Positions 1 through 6,541 of a stretch of DNA of 13,771 nt are shown piece after piece. The translations under genes were made by a program, and so were the position numbers. The stretch covers positions 1-13,771 of the forward strand of contig RFIK01000169.1 in NCBI GenBank assembly GCA_003695605.1, read 5' to 3'. The notes under the pieces are model-generated. The model did no database searches. It saw only the letters and a list, made by a program, of their open reading frames with translations, and had not been told where the DNA came from. The DNA is from Chlorobiota bacterium (GTDB lineage: Bacteria > Bacteroidota > Ignavibacteria > Kapaibacteriales > NICIL-2). Positions within the stretch are counted from its first letter, which is position 1; the number at the start of each line of letters is the position of its first letter.

Positions 1-2998
1 CGTGACGGTGCAGGCGACGGGGACGGGAGGCTCGAACTGGGCGGTGTGTGCGGAGCTGATGGGCAACAGCAACAGTGACGGGTGCGATGGTGTGACGTTC
101 GACGGGGTGGTGTTCAGTGGTCGGCCGTCGAGTAGTTTTGTGTACAACGACATCTTGTTGCTTTCGAACTCAGCGTACCACACGGGGTTGGTGGTGAAGA
201 ACTGTACGTTTCAGAACGGGAGTGCGTCGTTGTACGTGTGGCGGACGACGACGCCGTTCATGGGTGGTCATCAGTACGTGGACAACACATTTACGAACTT
301 TTACGCTGGGGCGATTTTTTCGAACGTGACCGACGGGTTGGTGATACGTCGGAACGTGATCAGCAGCAGTTCGAGTGGGCTGAGTGCGGGGGTGAACATT
401 GCGAACAACATTGGGGATTTTCGGTTTGAGAAGAATCGGTTGCAGTTGACCGGTTCGCCGGTGTCGCAGGTAGCGGGGTTGTTGTTGCAGGCGCGGTCGT
501 CGAGCAATCCGGGAGCGCCGTTGGTGGCGAACAATTTCATACGGGTCAGTGGGGCGATGTGGGGGATACGGTGCGCTAATACGTCGAACACGAAGGTTTT
601 TCACAACACGGTGTACTCGGATGGATCGGGGAGTGCGACGACAGGGGTTCCGGTGCGAGTGGATGGGAGCACGGTTGGGATGAGTTTGAACAACAACATT
701 TTTTACGTTGGAGGTGGTCAGAGTGCGGTGATGGACATGCAGGCGACGGGAGCGTTTGCGTCGCTTAATTACAACACGGTGTACACGCCGGGGAGTGTGA
801 TAGGGTACTGGGGTGGCAGTGGAGTGATGAAGGGGAGCAGTGGCAGTGAGCTCTCGGCGTGGCGGACGACCAGTGGGCGTGATCAGAACAGTCAGTTTGC
901 GCCGATTGTGTTTGCGAACGTCGGCAGTGGTGATTTGTCGTTGACGCAGGTGGATAGTCGGTTGTACGGGTTGGGTTCGACGTCGAACGGGACGTACAAC
1001 ATGGGATTGCGGAACGATGTGCCGGACGACATATTTGGGAACACGCGGAATCGGAGTGAGGTGTACAACGGAGCGCACCAGATCATTCCGGTGATTTCGT
1101 TCAATCCGCCGCCGCCGTCGCAGGTGGCAGGATGCCAAGGGACGACGCTGACGATCAGTGGGAATGCGCAGGTGACGTATGGGGCGCAGCTGTCGTACCA
1201 GTGGTTGCGCAATGGAGCGCCACTCATCGAGGGAGTCAATGGATACAGCGGGACACGGAGCGGTGTGTTGGTGATCTCGAACGCGGTGCAGTCGTTGCAC
1301 GAGGGGGATTATGTGTTGTACGTGACGGCGACAGGGGGAGCCGATCCGCTGGCCAGTCCGGTGATAGCGGTGCGGGTGAATGCGCCGATTCAGATTGTGC
1401 AGCAGCCGACGAGTCGGGTGTTGTGTCGTGGTCAGGAGACGGCGTTGTCGGTGATCGCCAATGGGACGGTGTTGGGGTATCAGTGGCGGAAGGATGGCCG
1501 AGCGATTAGTGGGGCGACCAATCCGATTTTGGTGATACCGAACGTTGACGAGGCCAGTTCAGGTCGGTACACGTGCGTGTTGTACGGGACGTGTGGGACC
1601 GATCAGGTGGTGACGCAGGAGGCGGTGGTGTACATTGCGCCGCAGACGTTGATAGCGCGGCAGCCGGAGCGTGTGGCGGTGGCGATTGGTGGGACGGCGC
1701 GGTTGGTGGTAGAGCCGGTGTCGGCGCAGATACCGGGGTACAGTCCGCAGTACCAGTGGTATCGAGGGACGGTGGCGTTGCGGGATGATGGGCGGATTAC
1801 GGGGACGACGACCAGTGAGTTGACGATTCGGAACGTACGGCAGAGCGACATAGGGGAGGACTACTACTGCGTGGTGACGGGGTTGTGCGGGACGGAGACG
1901 TCGAACCAGGCGGGTTTGTACGTTGGGCAGGTGACGATTGACCAGGCGCCGCAGGATGTGCGGGTGTGTACGGGTCAGGATGCGGTGTTGCGGGTGCAGG
2001 CAAGTTCGAACATTCCCAATGCGGTGTACAGTTACCAGTGGTACAAGGGCGGGCAGGCGCTCAGCGAGGGCAGTCGGTACCAGGGAGTGACGACGAACGT
2101 GTTGCGGATTGTAGGTGCGACGTCGTCGGAGGCAGGTCAGTACACGGTGGAGGTGGTGGCCAATCCGGGTGGGGCGGTCTCCAGTGCGAGTGCGTTGGTT
2201 TCGGTGGATGCGCCGCCGGTGGTGACGAGTGAGCCGGAGGATGTGTCGGTGTGCGAGGGGAGTCGAGCGCAGATGATTGTTGTTGCCAGTGGAGGGGGGT
2301 TGCAGTATCAGTGGTATGCGTCGGGGGCACCGATACCTGGTGCGACGGGGGCGACGGTGGAGCAGGAGGTTGTAGCGGCGATGGATGGGATGCGGGTCTG
2401 GTGTGTAGTGCGGAACGATTGTGGGGAGGCGACGACCCGGCAGGCGGTGGTGACGGTCAAGCGGAAGCCGCAGATCGTTGAGCAGCCGCAGGGCGGGCAG
2501 GTAAGTAGCGGTGGAACCATCGAGCTTCGGGTGGTGGTGCAAGGGGAGAACGTGCGGTATCAGTGGAAGAAGGACGGGCAGGCGATACCGGGAGCGACAG
2601 GTTCGGTGTATCGGATCGAGAACTTCAGCAGCGGTGATGCGGGGCAGTATGTGGTGGAGGTGAGCAACGAGTGTGGTGTGGTCAGTTCGAGTGATGTGAC
2701 GGTGGTGTTGTCGTCGGTCGAGGAGGAGGCGATGGTGGCAGGGTATGGCGTGTCGGTGCAGCCGCAGCCTGCCACTGAGCGTGTGGAGTTAGTGCTGCGC
2801 AGTCCGGCGGGTGCGATGGTGACGGTGGAGGTTGTTGATGTGAGTGGACGGGTTGTTGGTCAGTTGTGGCAGGGCGTAGTGCAGGGTACAAGTCAGCGCG
2901 TTGAAGCAGACTGCAGCCAGTTGGCCTCGGGCGTCTATCGCTGCGTGCTGCGCTCCGGCCGCTACCGCATCTCAACTCCGCTCATCATCGTGCGGTAA
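1..2998 (+). CDS. Large secreted beta-helix / six-Ig-domain protein with T9SS-type sorting domain (5' end outside window)
   Basis: The frame is open from the left edge (first complete codon at 2) to TAA at 2996-2998, so 998 residues are visible and the true start lies upstream. Residues about 30-360 have the irregular N/G/S/V-rich repeats of a right-handed parallel beta-helix (pectin-lyase-like fold) and end in the common closing pattern D-x2-GN-xR...GA (343-358). Six Ig-like domains follow, at about 370-461, 462-547, 548-642, 643-737, 738-822 and 823-905; most carry a YQW or YQWY core and a late Y-x-C or Y-x-V strand. Residues 906-998 resemble the Por/type IX C-terminal sorting domain (P-x-P-A, VDVSGR, L-x-SGVYRC, end PLIIVR). 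By family knowledge such proteins are exported and anchored to or released from the cell surface, as adhesins or carbohydrate-binding proteins. No catalytic residues could be assigned. Third codon positions are strongly G-biased up to about 2890, then C-biased. Confidence 0.9.
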   Translation, partial: VTVQATGTGGSNWAVCAELMGNSNSDGCDGVTFDGVVFSGRPSSSFVYNDILLLSNSAYHTGLVVKNCTFQNGSASLYVWRTTTPFMGGHQYVDNTFTNFYAGAIFSNVTDGLVIRRNVISSSSSGLSAGVNIANNIGDFRFEKNRLQLTGSPVSQVAGLLLQARSSSNPGAPLVANNFIRVSGAMWGIRCANTSNTKVFHNTVYSDGSGSATTGVPVRVDGSTVGMSLNNNIFYVGGGQSAVMDMQATGAFASLNYNTVYTPGSVIGYWGGSGVMKGSSGSELSAWRTTSGRDQNSQFAPIVFANVGSGDLSLTQVDSRLYGLGSTSNGTYNMGLRNDVPDDIFGNTRNRSEVYNGAHQIIPVISFNPPPPSQVAGCQGTTLTISGNAQVTYGAQLSYQWLRNGAPLIEGVNGYSGTRSGVLVISNAVQSLHEGDYVLYVTATGGADPLASPVIAVRVNAPIQIVQQPTSRVLCRGQETALSVIANGTVLGYQWRKDGRAISGATNPILVIPNVDEASSGRYTCVLYGTCGTDQVVTQEAVVYIAPQTLIARQPERVAVAIGGTARLVVEPVSAQIPGYSPQYQWYRGTVALRDDGRITGTTTSELTIRNVRQSDIGEDYYCVVTGLCGTETSNQAGLYVGQVTIDQAPQDVRVCTGQDAVLRVQASSNIPNAVYSYQWYKGGQALSEGSRYQGVTTNVLRIVGATSSEAGQYTVEVVANPGGAVSSASALVSVDAPPVVTSEPEDVSVCEGSRAQMIVVASGGGLQYQWYASGAPIPGATGATVEQEVVAAMDGMRVWCVVRNDCGEATTRQAVVTVKRKPQIVEQPQGGQVSSGGTIELRVVVQGENVRYQWKKDGQAIPGATGSVYRIENFSSGDAGQYVVEVSNECGVVSSSDVTVVLSSVEEEAMVAGYGVSVQPQPATERVELVLRSPAGAMVTVEVVDVSGRVVGQLWQGVVQGTSQRVEADCSQLASGVYRCVLRSGRYRISTPLIIVR

Positions 2999-3021
2999 CG
3001 AGTGTTGGTGCATAGCATATG

Positions 3022-3061
3022 CTGCAGCGGAGGGCTCTTCCATCCCTCCGCTGCAGTTTTT
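3022..3061 (+). terminator. Intrinsic terminator after the beta-helix/Ig gene
   Basis: A perfect 13-bp stem (CTGCAGCGGAGGG at 3022-3034 with its complement at 3044-3056) closes a 9-nt loop and is followed directly by five T (3057-3061). It begins 23 nt after the stop codon. It should separate this gene from the Ig gene downstream. Confidence 0.9.
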
Positions 3062-3219
3062 CGAAAGGGAAAAAAGTTGTTTGGTTTTTACACATGAGTG
3101 TTGTATTTTCGAAACGTGCAACAGAGACCTGCTCTTGCGCTCAAAACCTCTGCGAGAGGAAGTATTGCAGATGCGTTGCAGCGTGTCGCAGTCAGCACGG
3201 ATGAGTGTGGAGCAGGGTG

Positions 3220-3250
3220 TGTGGAATGAAGGGTGCAGCTACTATTTTTG
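3220..3250 (+). promoter_or_regulatory. Candidate Bacteroidota-type promoter for the three-Ig-domain gene
   Basis: TATTTTTG at 3243-3250 matches the Bacteroidota -7 consensus TAnnTTTG exactly. At a 19-nt spacing upstream lies TGTG (3220-3223), three of four matches to the -33 TTTG box. Initiation would fall near 3256, giving a leader of about 55 nt before the ATG at 3311. A weaker alternative further upstream (TTTG 3080-3083, TATTTTCG 3104-3111) would give a leader of about 190 nt. Confidence 0.45.
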
Positions 3251-3299
3251 CCGCGCCCAAACGGAAGAAGAAATTGTTCCATCATGTTTCACCATTTTC

Positions 3300-3304
3300 A
3301 GGAG
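3300..3304 (+). promoter_or_regulatory. Ribosome binding site fixing the start of the three-Ig-domain gene
   Basis: AGGAG lies six nt before the ATG at 3311. It selects this start over the in-frame upstream ATG at 3233, which would put 26 unrelated residues in front of a clear signal peptide. Confidence 0.7.
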
Positions 3305-3310
3305 TGTATC

Positions 3311-4504
3311 ATGAAACGCTTTCGTTCCTTTGTCGGCGCAGTGTCGGCAGCTGTTGTTACAAGCATCGTATGCGCTGGGTTGTTACTCGGTGTGCATACT
3401 CCAGCGTTCGGGGAGGACTACAGTGTGAGAATCGATCAAGCTCCCCAAGATGTCACCGCCTGTGAAGGACAAACGGTGACGTTGACCGTCCAGGCTTCGA
3501 CGAATTTCCCCAATCCGCAGTACACCTTCCAATGGCTCGATGGGCAAGGCAATCCGATCTCGAACGGGGGCAAGTACAGCGGTGCAACAACGAACACACT
3601 GACAATTTCGAACATCTCTCAAGCAGAGGAAGGCCAATACACAGTCGTCGTCGGTGTAAGCAATGGTCAAGTCCGACCAGCAACGGCCATTGCACGTGTC
3701 ACAGTCGTACCAGCACCAACAGTGACCCAGCAACCACAGGATGTGACCGTGTGTGAAGGGCAGATCGCCGCAATGTCCGTGCAGGTCAGTGGAGGTCTCA
3801 ACGTACGCTATCAGTGGTATGCAAACAATGTCCCTGTCCCAGGGGCAACTAGCTCAAGCATTTCCCAGACAGTTACCGCACAAATGAATGGTCTCCAAGT
3901 GTACTGCAAGATCATCAGTGACTGCGGTGAAGTCAATAGCAACACTGCGACGGTGACGGTCGAAACTGCGCCGTCCATCACCCAACAGCCGCAAGGCGGA
4001 ACAGCAGCGATTGGACGATCGTTCCAGATTACCGTGCAAGCGACAGGTACTGCGCCACTGCAATATCAATGGTTCAAAGATGGGCAAGCTATCACTGGCG
4101 CAACGTCGAACACCTACACTATCACGAATGTTACGCAGAATGACGCAGGCCGGTATAAGGTCGTCGTGACGAATCGCTGCGGTACGGCTGAATCTCAAGA
4201 GGTACAGGTGCAGACAGCATCGGTCGAAGATGAAGCAATCGCGGCTGGCTTCCGGCTGAGTGTCGCACCGATGCCAGCAAGCGGTGCAATTACTGTTGTG
4301 GTTACATCGCCTGTTGCTGCACCTGCAACAGTCGAGGTGATTGACATTAGCGGCCGTTCAGTCGGAACTATCTGGAATGGCTTGCTTAGCGGTGGTGAGC
4401 AGAAGCTCGAGGCAAGTATCGAAGGAATAGCTCCTGGTGCATATCGCTGCATCCTCCGCAGTGGAACGTATCGTCTCTCGACCCCGCTTATCATCGTGCG
4501 CTAA
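3311..4504 (+). CDS. Secreted three-Ig-domain protein with T9SS-type sorting domain
   Basis: The 397-residue product starts at the ATG after AGGAG. Residues 1-34 form a signal peptide: MKRFRSF, a hydrophobic core at about 8-28, and probable cleavage after AFG. Three Ig-like domains follow at about 36-136, 137-221 and 222-304, with YQWY or YQWF cores and paired cysteines in the second (C148, C199, C205). Residues 305-397 are the C-terminal sorting domain (VIDISGR, GAYRCILRSG, end PLIIVR). By family knowledge it is exported to the periplasm by Sec and across the outer membrane by the type IX system; an adhesive or scaffold role is inference, and no enzyme motif is seen. The mature protein aligns domain by domain with residues 643-998 of the gene to its left. 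Over the 93-residue sorting domains I count 50 identities without gaps. Codon use is mixed, with many C- and A-ending codons, unlike its neighbour. Confidence 0.88.
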   Translation: MKRFRSFVGAVSAAVVTSIVCAGLLLGVHTPAFGEDYSVRIDQAPQDVTACEGQTVTLTVQASTNFPNPQYTFQWLDGQGNPISNGGKYSGATTNTLTISNISQAEEGQYTVVVGVSNGQVRPATAIARVTVVPAPTVTQQPQDVTVCEGQIAAMSVQVSGGLNVRYQWYANNVPVPGATSSSISQTVTAQMNGLQVYCKIISDCGEVNSNTATVTVETAPSITQQPQGGTAAIGRSFQITVQATGTAPLQYQWFKDGQAITGATSNTYTITNVTQNDAGRYKVVVTNRCGTAESQEVQVQTASVEDEAIAAGFRLSVAPMPASGAITVVVTSPVAAPATVEVIDISGRSVGTIWNGLLSGGEQKLEASIEGIAPGAYRCILRSGTYRLSTPLIIVR

Positions 4505-4525
4505 GTAGAGGCGTAGTCGGTGTTA

Positions 4526-4565
4526 CGGCGGGGGCACAAGACACTGTGCTCCCGCCGTTTGCTTT
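4526..4565 (+). terminator. Intrinsic terminator between the convergent three-Ig gene and anmK
   Basis: A 13-bp stem with one G-T pair (4526-4538 with 4545-4557) and loop AGACAC is followed by TTTGCTTT (4558-4565). It lies 21 nt after the Ig gene's stop and touches the anmK stop at 4564-4566. The hairpin could also stop anmK transcription, but the minus-strand side has no T run. Confidence 0.75.
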
Positions 4566-5730
4566 ATGGTAGCGTGATCGAACCGAGTGTTGCCTGCTTG
4601 TGTGCACCGGTGACGGAAGGAAGGTTCGATGGTAGCCCTCCCAATGTTCGATACGCCAGATAGGCCATCAGCACTGCTTCCTTTGCAGTGTCGGGGATTC
4701 CCGCTCGATCGGCAAAATGTATGATGCGACTCGAGGGAAGCTCGCTTTGCAGCATTGCAAGAAGTGTTGCATTCTTTGCACCACCACCGGAGACTACGAT
4801 GCATGCATTCGTATTTCCGAAACGCCGAATATTTTCGGCAATGCTCCACGCAGTAAATGCTGTCAATGTCGCGATGATGTCCTCTGCGGGGAGCATCGGG
4901 TGCAGGAATGGTGTGAGCAGCTCATCAAGCAATGCAGAAGAAAAAATCTCCCGTCCTGCGGACTTCGGCGGTGGATGAGTGATGAATGGGATTGCTCTAA
5001 GCTGCTCGAAGAGTGCGGAAATCGGCTTCCCAGCAGCGGCAGTGTTGCCGTGTTCATCGTAGCGCATGCCCCAGAAGCGGTGCATTGCACGGTCAATCCA
5101 AACGTTTCCTGGTCCTGTATCGAATGCAGTGATTTCCTCACGACTGCACCCCGGGGGGAGAAGAGTGATGTTAGCAATACCACCAATGTTGAGCGCGATA
5201 GTGTACTCATGCGTGCTTCGGAGAAGCTCCCAGTCAAGGATTGGTATTAGCGGCGCACCCTGTCCCCCGAGAGCAACATCTGCTGCACGAACGTTCGAGA
5301 TGATCGGTACACGGAATCGTTGTGCAAGTATTGCCGGCTCGGCAAGCTGGAACGTCGTGCGGCATTCGACACCATAGCGCACATGTGGTGTCGGCATGTG
5401 CCAGAGCGTTTGACCATGGATTCCGATTGCCTCTGGCTGCTGCTGTGCATCTTCAGTCGCAAGTGCAAGCGCATCTGCGTACACCTGCATCAGCACGCAG
5501 GCAAGATCCGACAGCTCCGCAATAGGTATCGGGCGCTCGATTGCTGCCTGCAGGGCGGAGCGGATCTCGCGCGTGAACTCAACGTGTGCGGAGCCGACAA
5601 GCGCAACGCCGATGCGCTCGTTCTGCTGTGTGAAGCGAACGACTGCAGCATCAACACCGTCGAGCGATGTTCCGCTCATTGCTCCAGCAATGCAGCGCGG
5701 CTTGGAGAGCCATTCGTGCGGTGAGATCAT
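4564..5730 (-). CDS. anmK: Anhydro-N-acetylmuramic acid kinase AnmK
   Basis: The 388-residue product is close to the usual family length. Motifs of the ASKHA-fold kinase are present in order: GAMSGTSLDGVD (16-27, ATP/phosphate loop), GIHGQTLWH (103-111), DVALGGQGAPL (151-161, containing the expected catalytic Asp), DTGPGNVWID (204-213), SGGGAKN (314-320) and a C-terminal PSVTGA. The family converts 1,6-anhydro-MurNAc from peptidoglycan turnover, with ATP, to MurNAc-6-phosphate in the cytoplasm. The start at 5730 is preferred over the in-frame ATG at 5814. The 28 extra residues would be unlike the family, would run across the neighbour's start, and would begin upstream of a good promoter candidate whose predicted start site is near 5753. 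No clear Shine-Dalgarno sequence precedes it. It diverges from the PAP2 gene. Confidence 0.96.
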   Translation of the reverse strand: MISPHEWLSKPRCIAGAMSGTSLDGVDAAVVRFTQQNERIGVALVGSAHVEFTREIRSALQAAIERPIPIAELSDLACVLMQVYADALALATEDAQQQPEAIGIHGQTLWHMPTPHVRYGVECRTTFQLAEPAILAQRFRVPIISNVRAADVALGGQGAPLIPILDWELLRSTHEYTIALNIGGIANITLLPPGCSREEITAFDTGPGNVWIDRAMHRFWGMRYDEHGNTAAAGKPISALFEQLRAIPFITHPPPKSAGREIFSSALLDELLTPFLHPMLPAEDIIATLTAFTAWSIAENIRRFGNTNACIVVSGGGAKNATLLAMLQSELPSSRIIHFADRAGIPDTAKEAVLMAYLAYRTLGGLPSNLPSVTGAHKQATLGSITLP

Positions 5731-5740
5731 TGCAGAACAG

Positions 5741-5748
5741 TAGCTTTG
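5741..5748 (+). promoter_or_regulatory. Candidate -7 promoter box for the PAP2 gene
   Basis: TAGCTTTG is an exact match to TAnnTTTG, with initiation expected near 5755 and a leader of about 45 nt. No convincing -33/-35 box is found at the right distance upstream (GCGG at 5718-5721), so this is weaker than the opposing anmK promoter and may need an activator. Confidence 0.4.
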
Positions 5749-5759
5749 CCAACGTCGAG

Positions 5760-5790
5760 CAAAATTAGAGCCGTACACCGACGGAGTCAA
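5760..5790 (-). promoter_or_regulatory. Candidate promoter for anmK
   Basis: Read on the minus strand: TTGACT (5790-5785), a 17-nt spacer, then TAATTTTG (5767-5760). The second element fits TAnnTTTG exactly and the first is a near-consensus -35 box. Initiation is expected near 5753, about 23 nt before the ATG at 5730. The -35 box overlaps the ribosome binding site of the divergent PAP2 gene. Confidence 0.6.
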
Positions 5791-5794
5791 GGAG
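5789..5794 (+). promoter_or_regulatory. Ribosome binding site for the PAP2 gene
   Basis: AAGGAG lies five nt before the ATG at 5800 and supports that start over an in-frame ATG at 5746. Confidence 0.75.
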
Positions 5795-5799
5795 CAGTA

Positions 5800-6375
5800 A
5801 TGAGAGAACTCCATGCATTGCTTTCGGCATTCGATCGTGCTACGTTCGGAGCGATCAATTCGGGTATGTCACATCCGCTTTGGGATTGGATAATGCCGCA
5901 GGTGACTTCGCTCCACTGGTGGCTGCCTCTCTTTATCGTTGGGATGGGCTGGCTACTTCTGCGCGGTGGTAGCCCAGGGCGATGGTGCATTCTCATGGCG
6001 ATATTTACGGTGGGTGTTGCCGATCTTGCAACGAATCGTGTAATCAAACCACTCGTTGGTCGCGCTCGACCATGCGCAGCGCTGCCAACGATTGTGCTCC
6101 GCATCCCGTGTCCCGAGGGACCGTCGTTTCCGTCATCGCATGCGGTGAATATGGCAGCACTCGCAACGGTGCTCACGCTGAGCTATCGTCGGTGGTGGTG
6201 GGTGTGGTGGAGCGCAGCGCTCGTGGTTGGAGTTTCCCGAGTGTACGTCGGAGTGCACTACCCCAGCGATGTACTCGCTGGGTGGGGCATTGGGGTATTG
6301 GTTGCACTACTGCTCGAGCAGATTCGACAAAAGAGCGCCGCCTTCCTACGAAGGCGGCGCCTGCGGTGGTGGTGA
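5800..6375 (+). CDS. PAP2-superfamily membrane phosphatase
   Basis: The 191-residue product carries all three motifs of the PAP2 (type 2 phosphatidic acid phosphatase) family: K83-x6-R90-P91, PSFPSSH (108-114), and S146-R147-x5-H153-x3-D157. The histidines in the second and third motifs are the catalytic nucleophile and acid/base in this family. Hydrophobic stretches at about 41-55, 61-78, 117-128, 135-149 and 158-172 predict a polytopic inner-membrane protein with its active site at the outer face. Likely substrates are undecaprenyl diphosphate or other lipid phosphates; the exact one cannot be read from the sequence. Divergence from anmK suggests a shared link to envelope recycling (inference). 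The C-terminus (SAAFLRRRRLRWW) is encoded by a perfect hairpin at 6335-6360 and may have been extended by a hairpin element. Confidence 0.92.
   Translation: MRELHALLSAFDRATFGAINSGMSHPLWDWIMPQVTSLHWWLPLFIVGMGWLLLRGGSPGRWCILMAIFTVGVADLATNRVIKPLVGRARPCAALPTIVLRIPCPEGPSFPSSHAVNMAALATVLTLSYRRWWWVWWSAALVVGVSRVYVGVHYPSDVLAGWGIGVLVALLLEQIRQKSAAFLRRRRLRWW
6335..6360. other. Perfect 11-bp hairpin at the 3' end of the PAP2 gene
   Basis: GCGCCGCCTTC (6335-6345) pairs perfectly with 6350-6360 around the loop CTAC. On the plus strand no T run follows. On the minus strand the stem is followed by CTCTTTTG, so it could work as a terminator for leftward transcription entering from the hairpin-rich region to its right. 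No minus-strand gene was recognised there. Confidence 0.5.
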
Positions 6376-6534
6376 TGTCGCCCCTACGTGTGTAGGAGCT
6401 GGGGAGTGCCCCCTGTTCCATCCCCGCGCCCCCATGGGCGCTAAGAGAAGCGCAACTTCCCTGCCATCGGCAGTTGGTGATGGAAGCTGCGCCTGTGTGA
6501 GGGTACCATGAAACGCGCAGGGTAGAAGACGAGA
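6376..6534. other. Hairpin-dense intergenic stretch between the PAP2 gene and hslO
   Basis: The 259 bases between PAP2 and hslO hold no convincing coding sequence, and four more hairpins lie in the first part: CCTAC-GTGT-GTAGG (6383-6396), GGGG-AGTG-CCCC (6401-6412), GCGCCC-CCAT-GGGCGC (6426-6441), and a long interrupted stem at 6450-6492. In the last, GCGCA-A-CTTCC pairs with GGAAG-C-TGCGC and encloses CTGCC-ATC-GGCAG. I compared it from memory with tmRNA, RNase P RNA, SRP RNA, 6S RNA and common riboswitches and recognised none. It could be a small RNA on either strand, the hslO leader, or a decayed palindromic intergenic repeat. Confidence 0.4.
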
Positions 6535-6541
6535 AAAGCGC

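Noticed and set aside
170..1300. Long open frame on the minus strand opposite the beta-helix region (and a similar one at 1559-2542)
   Set aside because: The translations are rich in R, H, P and T with no recognisable domain. They arise because the G-ending codons of the real gene leave few stops in that antisense frame.
3233..3310. Earlier ATG for the three-Ig-domain gene
   Set aside because: The added 26 residues hide the signal peptide, and the AGGAG site points to 3311. The 3233 ATG also lies upstream of the predicted promoter box.
2901..3314. Small plus-strand open frame bridging the end of the first gene and the intergenic region
   Set aside because: It is out of frame with the sorting domain, crosses a strong terminator, and has no domain or start signal.
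4717..5250. Open frame opposite anmK
   Set aside because: It is cysteine- and arginine-rich antisense translation with no domain, fully inside a well-supported gene.
5731..5814. 28-residue N-terminal extension of AnmK
   Set aside because: The extension lies upstream of the predicted transcription start and across the PAP2 start; the family begins close to GAMSGTSLDG.
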